Assembly (NCBI RefSeq): GCF_020991365.1
Contig: NZ_JAJLRA010000002.1
Coordinates: forward strand, 186,001 to 250,000
Direction of reading: 5' to 3'
Length of the DNA: 64,000 bases
Source: Streptacidiphilus sp. ASG 303
Lineage (GTDB): Bacteria; Actinomycetota; Actinomycetes; Streptomycetales; Streptomycetaceae
Shown one piece after another: positions 39,766-49,841 of this stretch. Within the stretch, counting starts at the first letter, position 1; the number at the start of each line of letters is the position of its first letter. A model generated the notes under the pieces. That model was not told the DNA's origin, ran no database searches, and worked only from the letters and a program-made list of their open reading frames with translations. Both the position numbers and the translations under genes were made by a program.

Positions 39766-41691
39766 TCAGTGCGCCGGGGCGGGCCCGGTCTCGCCGCCGG
39801 ACGTCCGGCGGTCGCCGCGGCGCAGCGCCCAGGACCGGCCGCCCAGCGGGCGCTTGTCGGTGTACGGGTGCGCGCCGAGGACCCGCTGTCCGCGCTTCCG
39901 TCCCCGCAGCGCGGCGAACAGGATGAGCAGCAGGATCGCGGTCCACAGCATCGTCATGGGGCTCATGTAGTGCCGGAACCGGACCCAGAAGGAGCTGGTG
40001 TCGTGCCAGGCGAAGGTCTGGTTCTCCTTCACCGTGGCCCCGCCGTGGGAGCGGGAGGTGTCGATGGCGCTGGGTCCGACGCCGGCGACCACGTTGTAGC
40101 TGACCAGCGAGCCGGCGGTGTCCCCGACGAGGCTGACGCCGTGGTTGCCGGCGCCCTGCACGGTGTTGCCGCGGACCTCGGCCCGCGAGTCGCGGACGTA
40201 GATCGCGGTGTCGCTGTCCTCGACCACGTTGCCGGTGACGGTGGCGTCCCGGACGGCGTCGCGGACCGCGATGCCCTGCCGCCGCTGCCCGGTGACCTGG
40301 TTGCCCGTGATGGAGACCTTCTCGACCCGCTGGCGGGCGACGATGCCCATGTCGCTGCCCTCGACGCGGTTGTTCTGCACGCCGATGTCGGTGCCGCCGA
40401 CGACCTCGATGCCGTAGTGGCCGTTGTTGCGGGCCACGCTGTTGGAGACCGAGTTGGAGCCGTACTTGTCGACGGACTCGCCCGAGGCGGACGGTCCCTC
40501 GGCGAGGGGCTGGCCGCTGAGGGTGAAGCCGTTGCCCCCGTTGTCGGCCGCGGTGGAGCCGCTGATGCGGACCTCCTCGGTGGCGCGGGCGAGGACGAAG
40601 CCGTCGCCGCCGTTGTGCCGGGAGGTGGTGCGCTCGACGACGGTGCTGGAGGCGAAGCGGTGCAGCACCAGGCCGTGCTCCAGGCTGTCCTCGATGGTGG
40701 AGTCGCTGACGGAGACGCCGTTGGCGCTGGAGATGAAGAGGCCGAAGGCGTTGCCGCGCAGCGTGGAGTGGGCGACCTTGGCGGAGACGTAGCTCTGGCC
40801 CGGCACCGAGAAGCGGGCGTCGGGGGTGCCGAGGGGGCCGGCGGGGCTGGCCTGCACGTCGCCGCTGCTGAGCGGGGTGCCCGAGCTGGCCGGACCGCCT
40901 CCGGAGAGCCGGTCGGCCTTGGCCTGGTGGCGCTCGTCCTTGGTCACGTGCTGCGAGGTCTCGACGTTGCCCGTGTTGGGGCGGTCGGTGCCGGTGAGGC
41001 TGAGGCCGCCGGTGCGGCCGGACCAGAAGCCCAGGCCGGTGATGTCCGCGTACTCCATGTCGAAGGTGCCGCCGATGGCGCGGATGTAGGCGCGGCCGTC
41101 GGCCACCTCGGTGTCGGACCGGCCGGTCCGCGGGTCCCAGCTGGTGATCTGCGCCGGGGCCTGGGGGGTGCCGGCGATGGTGAGGGTGCCGCCGAAGGAG
41201 ACGATGGAGACGAAGCCGCGGTCGTTGCTGGCGAGGCGCAGCTTGAGTCCGCCGGGGTTGGAGAGCTTCAGCTTGGCGCCGGAGTTGAGGTAGAGGTTCT
41301 CCGTCAGCAGGTAGGAGCCGTCCCGCTGCCGGGTGAACGTCTGCGGGGCGAGGGTGAGCAGGTCCGCGACGGTGTAGGGGGCGCTGCGCTGGGTGAGGAC
41401 CAGGGTGTAGCCGCCGCCGGTGTCCAGCCGGTAGGGCCTGGTCCAGGTCCGGCCGCGCAGGGGGGCGACGGCGGCCACCGAGCGGACCTCGATGAGCCGG
41501 CGGTCCTCCTCCGCGACGAGGGCGGCCTCCCGCTCGGCCGTCTGCGGCGAGGTCGTGGAGGGCCTCGCCGTGTCGGCGGCGGCCGGGGTCGCGGCGGCGA
41601 CCGGCAGCAGGGCGGCGCCGGCGAGGGCGGCGAGCAGGGTCGCGGGGACCGCGCGGCGCGATGACGCGCCGCGCACGGGGGTGCGGGTCAC
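39766..41691 (-). CDS. Exported right-handed parallel beta-helix protein with C-terminal membrane anchor
   Basis: A 641-residue protein. A signal peptide (TLLAALAGAALLPVAAATPAAADT, cleavage about residue 41) leads into an N-terminal domain with RSAPYTVADLLTLAPQTF and a beta-helix that spans about residues 130-570. The helix coils are typical PbH1 repeats (SVSDSTIEDSLEHGLVLHRF, NNGHYGIEVVGGTDIGVQNN, VTGNVVEDSDTAIYVRDSRA). It closes with a transmembrane helix (MTMLWTAILLLILFAALRG) and a basic tail. The GTG start is inside the GT2 stop codon (GTGA), so the two are translationally coupled. Such NosD/AlgG-like helices act on periplasmic polysaccharide. Confidence 0.85.
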   Translation of the reverse strand: MTRTPVRGASSRRAVPATLLAALAGAALLPVAAATPAAADTARPSTTSPQTAEREAALVAEEDRRLIEVRSVAAVAPLRGRTWTRPYRLDTGGGYTLVLTQRSAPYTVADLLTLAPQTFTRQRDGSYLLTENLYLNSGAKLKLSNPGGLKLRLASNDRGFVSIVSFGGTLTIAGTPQAPAQITSWDPRTGRSDTEVADGRAYIRAIGGTFDMEYADITGLGFWSGRTGGLSLTGTDRPNTGNVETSQHVTKDERHQAKADRLSGGGPASSGTPLSSGDVQASPAGPLGTPDARFSVPGQSYVSAKVAHSTLRGNAFGLFISSANGVSVSDSTIEDSLEHGLVLHRFASSTVVERTTSRHNGGDGFVLARATEEVRISGSTAADNGGNGFTLSGQPLAEGPSASGESVDKYGSNSVSNSVARNNGHYGIEVVGGTDIGVQNNRVEGSDMGIVARQRVEKVSITGNQVTGQRRQGIAVRDAVRDATVTGNVVEDSDTAIYVRDSRAEVRGNTVQGAGNHGVSLVGDTAGSLVSYNVVAGVGPSAIDTSRSHGGATVKENQTFAWHDTSSFWVRFRHYMSPMTMLWTAILLLILFAALRGRKRGQRVLGAHPYTDKRPLGGRSWALRRGDRRTSGGETGPAPAH

Positions 41692-43127
41692 GCTCCGATG
41701 ACCTCTTCCTGGTGAACGGGGGTGTCGTGGACCGGGGTGCCGTGGGCCGGGGTGCCGTGGCCGGTGCCGCCGGCGGTGCGCTGGTGCGGCAGGGCGGCGT
41801 CCTGGCGGGGGGCGCCGGGCGCCTCGGCGGCCGGGGCGGCCTCGGCCAGCAGGTCGAGGGAGACGCCGGACGGCGGGGCGAGGGTGGCGGCGGTCTGCCC
41901 CTCGCCGCCGATCCGGTCGGCGCTGCGGGTGAGCCAGCCCTGCTTGTTCATGGTGACGAAGGCGTACAGCTTGACGGGCAGCGAGATCATGATGACGACC
42001 ACGGCCAGCAGCGGCAGGATCAGCAGGTCCTTCGGGTGCCGCCGCAGGTGCGAGTAGCCGCGCACGCCGCGGCCCAGCAGCAGCCAGACGAGGACCATGG
42101 CCGCGCTGCGCGGGGTCATCTCCAGGCGGCTGAGCAGCAGGTAGCCGACGGCCATGCCCATGGTGACGGGGGTGAGCAGGATCTGCAGCACCGTCACCTT
42201 GGTGACGAGCGGGGTCCGCCACAGCCAGCCCTTGGCGACGGCGGTGAGGTAGCAGCGGTAGGAGTTGCGGCTCCAGCGGACCCGCTGCTTGACGAAGGCC
42301 CGGAAGGAGTCCGGGAACATCGACACCGCGCGGGCGGAGGACTGGTGGACGGTCCGGTAGCCCTGGGCGAGGACCAGCCAGGTGAGCCGGCCGTCGTCGC
42401 CGGCGACGCAGCGGCGGCCGAGGAAGAACTCGTTCTCCAGGTTCTCCACGACCGGGAGGATCGCGGAGCGGCGGTAGGCGGCGGTGCGGCCGGAGAGGCA
42501 GGCGACGCCGCCGTACTTGCCCATGGCGGGCACGTAGTCGTAGTAGCGCAGGTTGACCAGCCAGTCGGCGATGCGGCGCCAGACGCTGGTCTCGCGCTGG
42601 TACACGTTCTGCTGGGTGCCCACGCCGCCCACGCCGGGGTCGGCGAAGGGCATCTGGACGGCGGCGAGCAGTCCGGGCGTCCAGCGGGTGTCGGAGTCGG
42701 CGAAGACGACGATCTCGCCGACGGCGGCGCGGATGCCGACGCCGAGGGCGGAGCGCTTCCCCGCGTGCTCGAAGACGATCACCCGGAGCCGGGGGTCCGC
42801 CACCTCGGCGAGCCGGCGCTGGACCTCGGTGTCGGCCACGTCGGGCACGACGATGACCTCGGTGGGGTCCTGCTCCAGCCAGGTGGCCAGACACTCCATG
42901 AGGATGTCCGGGTCCTCCCGGTAGGACGGCACGACCACCGAGGTGGTCGTGCGGAAGTCGTTGACCACGGGCTTGTTGAAGCGCGACACGACGGCGCGCA
43001 CCAGCCACAGGGCCCAGACGAAGACGCCGGCGACGCCGAGCGGCATCACGTCGCGCCAGGAGGTCTCGGCGGTCGCCTGCACGACCCAGGACCAGACGCT
43101 GTCGGCGATTTCCGAAACGGAAGACAC
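41688..43127 (-). CDS. Processive family 2 glycosyltransferase, hyaluronan/cellulose-synthase-like
   Basis: A 479-residue membrane glycosyltransferase. Helix 1 is at about residues 29-48. The GT-A domain has VVVPSYRED, D144-S-D146, the catalytic GDD (243-245) and Q281-R-V-R-W285, the QxxRW motif of processive synthases. Four or more C-terminal helices (about 305-400) would form the export channel. The QNVYQRET, GVACLSGRTAAYRR and AGDDGRLTWLVL blocks look more like hyaluronan synthases than Alg8. The last 80 residues are disordered with TPAH/TPVH repeats. GTG at 43127 has GGGAGGGT just upstream. With ugd next door, the likely product is a uronate-containing polysaccharide. Confidence 0.88.
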   Translation of the reverse strand: MSSVSEIADSVWSWVVQATAETSWRDVMPLGVAGVFVWALWLVRAVVSRFNKPVVNDFRTTTSVVVPSYREDPDILMECLATWLEQDPTEVIVVPDVADTEVQRRLAEVADPRLRVIVFEHAGKRSALGVGIRAAVGEIVVFADSDTRWTPGLLAAVQMPFADPGVGGVGTQQNVYQRETSVWRRIADWLVNLRYYDYVPAMGKYGGVACLSGRTAAYRRSAILPVVENLENEFFLGRRCVAGDDGRLTWLVLAQGYRTVHQSSARAVSMFPDSFRAFVKQRVRWSRNSYRCYLTAVAKGWLWRTPLVTKVTVLQILLTPVTMGMAVGYLLLSRLEMTPRSAAMVLVWLLLGRGVRGYSHLRRHPKDLLILPLLAVVVIMISLPVKLYAFVTMNKQGWLTRSADRIGGEGQTAATLAPPSGVSLDLLAEAAPAAEAPGAPRQDAALPHQRTAGGTGHGTPAHGTPVHDTPVHQEEVIGA

Positions 43128-43281
43128 GCACCCTCCCCGCACACCGCGCGCCGTACGGCGCGCAGCCACCCCTCGCACTTCGGCCACATGTGCGGCCGGG
43201 GGACACACTAGCGACAAATTTTGGCCGCAGAACCGTCAGAAGTCCTCGGTAACTAGGGTTTCACCAGGTCGTCATACGAGC

Positions 43282-43300
43282 GGATGAATCGGATTCGTCC
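43282..43300. promoter_or_regulatory. Operator-like palindrome upstream of the GT2 operon and treY
   Basis: GGATGAATCGGATTCGTCC: core GAATC-G-GATTC is perfect, the outer bases nearly so. It lies about 155 bases from the GT2 start. A second, GC-rich inverted repeat ACCCCCG/CGGGGGT follows at about 43302-43322. Confidence 0.5.
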
Positions 43301-43394
43301 ACCCCCGTCGATCGGCGGGGGTCATGACAACGATGACGCGGCCGCCTCAGGACGTCCGCCCGCCGAGCGCCGGCAGCTGCCGGCACTGCCGGCC

Positions 43395-43457
43395 CGGACG
43401 GCGGACGGCGGACGGCGGACGGCGGACGGCGGACGGCGGACGGCGGACGGCGGACGG
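43395..43457. repeat. Nine perfect copies of a heptanucleotide upstream of treY
   Basis: CGGACGG repeated nine times without a mismatch (63 bp), ending 60 bases before the treY start. Because the unit is seven bases, changes in copy number would shift promoter spacing, and shift the reading frame of anything translated through it. Confidence 0.92.
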
Positions 43458-43517
43458 ATTCGCCCTCACGCCCGCGCCCGGATGTGCACCGCGCCTCCAC
43501 CGGGTAGGCATGGGCAC

Positions 43518-46109
43518 ATGACAGCCGCCGCACCCGACCGCACCGGGCCGACCGCCGACCGTCCCCGGCCGACCGCCACCTACCGGCTCCAGCTGCAGCC
43601 CGGTTTCACCCTCCACGACGCGGCGGCGGCCGTCCCCCACCTCGCCGCCCTCGGCGTCTCCCACCTGCACCTCTCCCCGCTGCTGGAGGCGGCACCGGGC
43701 TCCGCCCACGGCTACGACACCGTCGACCACACCCGGATCAGCGAGCAGCTCGGCGGCGAGCCCGCCCTGCGCACCCTCGCGGAGCGCGCCCGCGCCCACG
43801 GCCTGCGGCTGGTCGCCGACACCGTGCCCAACCACATGGCGCTCCCCGTCCCCGAGCACCTGAACCACCCGCTGTGGCACGTCCTGCGTGAGGGGCCCGA
43901 CTCCCCGTACGCCCGCTGGTTCGACATCGACTGGACCGCCCAGACCGGCCCCGCCGACGCCCCCCACCGCGGCCGGGTGCTGCTGCCGCTCCTCGGTGAC
44001 CGCCTCGGCGCCGTCCTGGACCAGCTCTCCCCCGGCAAGGCCGCCGTGCGGCACCCCGAGACCGGCGACGCGCCCGCCGAGCCCGTCCTGCGCTACCACG
44101 ACCACGTCCTGCCGCTGCGGCCCGGCACCGAGCACCTGCCGCTGCCCGAGCTGCTCGACCACCAGTGGTACCGGCTCGCGTGGTGGCGGCTGGCCCGCAC
44201 CGACCTCAACTACCGCCGGTTCTTCACCGTCAACGACCTCATCGCGGTCCGCGCCGAGGACCCCGAGGTCTTCCGCGCCACCCACGGCGTGCTGCTGCGG
44301 CTGTACGAGGAAGGGGTGCTCGACGGCTTCCGCATCGACCACCCGGACGGCCTCGCCGACCCCCGCGGCTACCTGCGCCGGCTCGCGGAGGCCACCGGCG
44401 GCGCCTGGACGGTCGTGGAGAAGATCCTCACCGGCGACGAGCGGCTGCCCGAGGACTGGCCCTGCGCCGGCACCACCGGCTACGACGCGCTGCTGCACGT
44501 CGACGGGGTGCTCACCGACCCCGACGGCGTGCGGCGGATCGCCGAGGACGCCGCCGGCCTGCTCACCCCCTCCCCCGGCGCGCCCCCGGCCGACGCCGCC
44601 GACCCGTCCGCCGTCTACCGGCGGGCCGCCGCCGACGCCCGGCGCGAGGTCGTCCGCCGCGAGCTGGCCGCGGAGATCGCACGCCTGGGCCGCACCGCCG
44701 CCCGTGCCTGCGACGAGACCCCCGACGCCGGGGTCGCCGCCCACCGCGACCACCCCGACTGGGCGCTGACCGAGGCCGCCGCCCAGCTCGTCGCGGCCCA
44801 CCCCGTCTACCGGCCCTACGTCGTGCCCGGCGAGCCCGCGCCCGGCGAGGCCGCCCGGGAGCTGACCGCGCTCGCCGACGCCGCCCCCGCGCCCGGCGCG
44901 CCGCTCACCGTCCCGGCCGAGCCCGTGCCCGCCCCCTCCGACGCCGAGCAGCTCGCCGCCGCGCTGGAGACCGTCCGGGACCTCGCCCTGGGCCGGCTCG
45001 GGCGCGGCCCGGCCCGCGACGAGTTCGCCGCCCGCTTCGCCCAGACCTGCTCCGCAGCGGCGGCCAAGGGCCTGGAGGACAAGGCGTTCTACCGCTGGTA
45101 CCCGCTGCTGTCGGTCAACGAGGTCGGCGGCGACCCCGGCCATCCGGGCACCGCGCCCGACCGGTTCCACGCCTGGTGCGCGCACGTCCGGCGGCACTGG
45201 CCCGCCGGGCTCACCGCGCTCTCCACCCACGACACCAAGCGCAGCGCCGACGCCCGGGCCCGGCTCGCCGTGCTCGCCGAGACGCCCGGCACCTGGGCCG
45301 CCGCCCACCGCGCCTGGTCGCGGGCGGCCGCCCGGCACCGCACCGGCCCGCACCCGGGGCCCGCCGCCGAGTACCTCCTGTGGCAGACCCTCGCCGCCGC
45401 CTGGCCGATCGACGGCGACCGGCTGGTCGGGGCGCTGCTGAAGTCCGTCCGCGAGGCCGACCTGCAGACCTCCTGGACCGAGCCCGACCCCGGCTTCGAG
45501 GAGGCCCTGGAGCGGTACGCCCGCGCGGTGCTGGACGACCCCGAGGTCACCGGTCCCGTCGCGGCGTTCGTCGAGGCCCACGCCCCGTACGCGCGCAGCA
45601 ACACCCTCGCCGCGGCGCTGCTGCACCTCACCGTCCCCGGCGTCCCCGACCTGTACCAGGGCAGCGAGGAGCCGCTGTACACCCTGGTCGACCCCGACAA
45701 CCGCCGCCCCGTCGACCTCGCCGCCATGGGCCGCCGTCTGGCCGCCCTCGACGCCGGGGCGGCCCCGGACGGCCTCGCGGCCGAGAAGCTGCGCCTCACC
45801 GCCGCGGCGCTGCGGCTGCGCCGCGACCGGCCCGGCTCCTTCGCGGGCGGGTACACGCCGCTCGCCGCCCGCGGCACCGCGGCGGAGCACCTGCTGGCCC
45901 ACGTGCGCGGCGACGACGTGCTGGCCGCCGCCACCCGCCTGCCGTACGGGCTGGAGCGGGACGGGGGCTGGGCGGACACCTCGCTGGAGCTGCCCGGCTG
46001 CCCCGCCGGACGCTGGACCGACCTGCTCACCGGCCGCACCTTCGCCCCCGGCGTGCTGCCGGTCGCCGAGCTGCTGGAGCACCTGCCGGTGGCGCTGCTG
46101 GCCGGCTGA
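43518..46109 (+). CDS. treY: Malto-oligosyltrehalose synthase
   Basis: An 863-residue GH13 enzyme that turns the reducing-end alpha-1,4 bond of maltooligosaccharides into the alpha-1,1 bond of trehalose. Segments typical of TreY: TYRLQLQPGFTLHDAAAAVP near the start, GSAHGYDTVDHTRISEQLGG, the nucleophile region DGFRIDHPDGLADPRGYL, VVEKILTGDERLP, LEDKAFYRWYPLLSVNEVGG and LSTHDTKRSADARARL. ATG at 43518 is chosen as the start just before the conserved N-terminus; no strong ribosome-binding site is visible. TreZ follows 177 bases downstream. Confidence 0.96.
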   Translation: MTAAAPDRTGPTADRPRPTATYRLQLQPGFTLHDAAAAVPHLAALGVSHLHLSPLLEAAPGSAHGYDTVDHTRISEQLGGEPALRTLAERARAHGLRLVADTVPNHMALPVPEHLNHPLWHVLREGPDSPYARWFDIDWTAQTGPADAPHRGRVLLPLLGDRLGAVLDQLSPGKAAVRHPETGDAPAEPVLRYHDHVLPLRPGTEHLPLPELLDHQWYRLAWWRLARTDLNYRRFFTVNDLIAVRAEDPEVFRATHGVLLRLYEEGVLDGFRIDHPDGLADPRGYLRRLAEATGGAWTVVEKILTGDERLPEDWPCAGTTGYDALLHVDGVLTDPDGVRRIAEDAAGLLTPSPGAPPADAADPSAVYRRAAADARREVVRRELAAEIARLGRTAARACDETPDAGVAAHRDHPDWALTEAAAQLVAAHPVYRPYVVPGEPAPGEAARELTALADAAPAPGAPLTVPAEPVPAPSDAEQLAAALETVRDLALGRLGRGPARDEFAARFAQTCSAAAAKGLEDKAFYRWYPLLSVNEVGGDPGHPGTAPDRFHAWCAHVRRHWPAGLTALSTHDTKRSADARARLAVLAETPGTWAAAHRAWSRAAARHRTGPHPGPAAEYLLWQTLAAAWPIDGDRLVGALLKSVREADLQTSWTEPDPGFEEALERYARAVLDDPEVTGPVAAFVEAHAPYARSNTLAAALLHLTVPGVPDLYQGSEEPLYTLVDPDNRRPVDLAAMGRRLAALDAGAAPDGLAAEKLRLTAAALRLRRDRPGSFAGGYTPLAARGTAAEHLLAHVRGDDVLAAATRLPYGLERDGGWADTSLELPGCPAGRWTDLLTGRTFAPGVLPVAELLEHLPVALLAG

Positions 46110-46201
46110 ACCCACCCGTCCGGCGCCGCGGGGGCATGCCCGGCGGCGCCGGGCGGGTACGCCTGTCCGTGGGCCCGGCCCGTCCGCCCGGACCGCCCGG
46201 A

Positions 46202-46221
46202 CCGCCCGTACGTACGGGCGG
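46202..46221. repeat. Perfect 20-bp palindrome between treY and treZ
   Basis: CCGCCCGTAC joined to its exact complement. It is preceded by short CGGACCGCC repeats. It could be a processing or attenuation hairpin between the two trehalose genes, or a protein-binding site 65 bases before treZ. Confidence 0.6.
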
Positions 46222-46286
46222 ACGGACGGTGCAGGACGCCGGCCGGGCCCCGCGCCGATCCGCCCGACGCATCCGAGGAGTCCCGC

Positions 46287-48116
<1,830 letters not shown>

Positions 48117-48190
48117 GCGGTCCGCTCCGGAGCGCGGCGTCCGTGGACGGTCCGGCCCGTCCACGTCCCGTCCACGGCCCGGGACCGTCC

Positions 48191-48290
48191 GGCTCGGCAC
48201 TGCTCGGCACTGCTCGGCACGGCTCGGCACGGCCCGGTGCAACACGGCACGGCCCGGGACGGATCGGGACGGCCCGGGACAGGCCGCCGA
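48191..48290. repeat. Decamer repeat tract between treZ and a methyltransferase gene
   Basis: Four near-identical 10-bp units (GGCTCGGCAC/TGCTCGGCAC, 48191-48230) continue as six degenerate 10-bp units ending GGCAC or GGGAC, all in the same register. It fills much of the 296-bp gap after treZ. Confidence 0.65.
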
Positions 48291-48412
48291 GGGGCCGGGT
48301 GGCCGGAAACTACCCGCTGGTAGCGGGATCTGACGGGGCGGCGGCATCCGGAGCGGGCCGCCGCCCTATCCTGCACGCACACGAAGGAGACCGACCCTCC
48401 CGGGGAGATGCG

Positions 48413-49252
48413 ATGAGCCAGGGCCAGCAGTGGATGCACGCGGACGAGGACGGCGTCCGGCCTCCCACCGACCTGCGGACCGACATCCCGCACCCGGCAC
48501 GGATGTACGACTACTTCCTGGGCGGCAAGGACAACTTCCCCGCCGACCGCGAGGCCGCCGAGCAGGCCCTGCGGATCAGCCCCGAGTTCCGCACCGGCGC
48601 GCTCGCCAACCGCGCCTTCCTGCAGCGGGCGGTGCGGCACGTCGCACGCGAGGGCGTGCGGCAGTTCCTGGACATCGGCACCGGCATCCCCACCGCGGGC
48701 TCCACCCACCAGATCGCCGCCGAGGTCGCCCCCGACGTGCGGGTGGCCTACCTCGACAACGACCCCATCGTGTTGGTGCACGGCCGCGCCCTGCTGGCGG
48801 CCGCCGGCCGGGGCAACGCCACCGTGATCCAGGCCGACCTGCGGGATCCGGAGAAGATCCTCGCCGACGAGGAGGTCCGCGCCGTCCTGGACTTCGACCG
48901 GCCGATCGCGCTGATGCTGGTGTCCGTCCTGCACTTCCTCGGCGACGACCAGGACCCGGTGGGCATCGTCCGCCGCCTCACCGAGGCCCTGCCCTCCGGC
49001 AGCCGCCTGGTGCTCTCCCACGCCACCGGCGACTTCGCGACGCCCGAGCAGGTGGACCGGGCCCGCGCCCTGTACGCGAACTCCACCGCGCCGCTCGTCC
49101 CGCGGACCCGCGAGCAGGTCGCCGCCTTCTTCGAGGGGCTGGACCTGGAGGAGCCGGGCCTGGTCACCACCCCGCTGTGGCGCCCCGACGGGCCCCTCCA
49201 GGACGGCGACGACCGCGCGCCCGGCTACGCGGCGGTCGGCGTCAAGCCGTAG
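48413..49252 (+). CDS. SAM-dependent methyltransferase, DUF574/actinobacterial type
   Basis: A 279-residue Rossmann-type methyltransferase of the group much expanded in Streptomyces. Its typical start TDIPHPARMYDYFLGGKDNFPADR is present, followed by the SAM motif FLDIGTGIPTAGSTHQ, VAYLDNDPIVLVHGRALL and ADLRDPEKIL. Substrates are unknown for the family. GGGGAG lies eight bases before the ATG. Confidence 0.92.
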   Translation: MSQGQQWMHADEDGVRPPTDLRTDIPHPARMYDYFLGGKDNFPADREAAEQALRISPEFRTGALANRAFLQRAVRHVAREGVRQFLDIGTGIPTAGSTHQIAAEVAPDVRVAYLDNDPIVLVHGRALLAAAGRGNATVIQADLRDPEKILADEEVRAVLDFDRPIALMLVSVLHFLGDDQDPVGIVRRLTEALPSGSRLVLSHATGDFATPEQVDRARALYANSTAPLVPRTREQVAAFFEGLDLEEPGLVTTPLWRPDGPLQDGDDRAPGYAAVGVKP

Positions 49253-49270
49253 TCCCGGGCCGCCGCACCG

Positions 49271-49306
49271 GCGTCCCCGGCACCCCTCGGCGGGCGTCGG
49301 GGACGC
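49271..49306. terminator. Stem-loop between convergent methyltransferase and MerR genes
   Basis: Perfect 9-bp arms (GCGTCCCCG at 49271-49279, complement at 49298-49306), five bases from the MerR stop. Confidence 0.65.
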
Positions 49307-49311
49307 ACCCC

Positions 49312-49755
49312 TCAGGCCGAGCGCCCCAACCCCGGCCGCGCTGGGCCTGCGGCATCGGCCTCGGCAAGGGCGGCAGCGCCGTCGAGGGCGTCCTCGTACA
49401 CCCTCACCTTGTGATCGACGATCTCCCGGCACCGCCGGAGCTGCTCCATCTGCGCGTCCACCGCCTCCCGGTGCCGCAGCAGCAGCGCGAGGCGGTCCCG
49501 CTCGGTACCGGGCCCCTGCCGGGCGAGCTCGGTGTAACGGCGGATCTCCGGCAGGGGCATGCCGGACCCCCGCAGGACGACGCAGAGGTTCAGCCAGCCC
49601 ACGTCCTGCTCCCCGTACACGCGCCGACCGCCAGGACCGCGCCGCACCGGGCCGAACATCACCCCTTCCTGCTCGTAGAAGCGCAGCGCGTGCACGCTCA
49701 GTCCGGTGCGCTCCGCAACCTGACCGATACTCAGGTCCTGCTCCCGCTCAGCCAT
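49312..49755 (-). CDS. MerR family transcriptional regulator
   Basis: A 147-residue MerR protein: winged helix (LSIGQVAERTGLSVHALRFYEQEG, VRRGPGGRRVYGEQDVGWLN) followed by a dimerisation coiled coil (RDRLALLLRHREAVDAQMEQLRRC). It lacks the paired cysteines expected of metal sensors, so it more likely responds to a small molecule or redox state. It is read divergently from an aldo/keto reductase gene, whose promoter has the 19-bp spacer that MerR regulators need. Two in-frame ATGs are close to the start; the first is used. Confidence 0.94.
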   Translation of the reverse strand: MAEREQDLSIGQVAERTGLSVHALRFYEQEGVMFGPVRRGPGGRRVYGEQDVGWLNLCVVLRGSGMPLPEIRRYTELARQGPGTERDRLALLLRHREAVDAQMEQLRRCREIVDHKVRVYEDALDGAAALAEADAAGPARPGLGRSA

Positions 49756-49772
49756 CCCGCCAGCCTAGAGGC

Positions 49773-49803
49773 TTGATCTCGAGTCGACTCGAACTCCTAG
49801 GGT
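49773..49803 (+). promoter_or_regulatory. MerR-type promoter of the aldo/keto reductase gene
   Basis: TTGATC (49773-49778), a 19-base spacer, and TAGGGT (49798-49803). The spacer begins with a perfect 14-bp palindrome TCGAGTCGACTCGA (49779-49792). Long spacing with a palindrome between the boxes is the hallmark of MerR-activated promoters. The AKR start lies 39 bases beyond the -10 box. Confidence 0.85.
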
Positions 49804-49841
49804 GCACAGCGCACCGCACCCACCGGCAAAGGAGCAGCACC

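Larger units (their letters stand above)
43128..43517. other. Divergent promoter region between the GT2 operon and treY
   Basis: A 390-bp region. The part next to the GT2 gene (43200-43275) is clearly less GC-rich (GACAAATTTTGGCCGC, AACTAGGGTTTCAC) and probably carries the operon promoter. The middle has an operator-like palindrome and the treY-proximal part a heptamer tandem repeat, both listed separately. No gene was recognised. Confidence 0.5.

Noticed and set aside
39766-43127. GT2/beta-helix genes considered a true alginate (alg) cluster
   Set aside because: There are no Alg44, AlgK, AlgX or acetylase homologues and the GT2 conserved blocks are closer to hyaluronan/cellulose synthases. 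The uronate idea was kept but the alginate name dropped.
43395-43457. CGGACGG array considered as a CRISPR array
   Set aside because: The unit is 7 bp with no spacers and there are no cas genes.
48413-49252. Methyltransferase considered part of the trehalose cluster
   Set aside because: It belongs to a large scattered Streptomyces family, is separated from treZ by a repeat tract, and has no logical role in trehalose formation.
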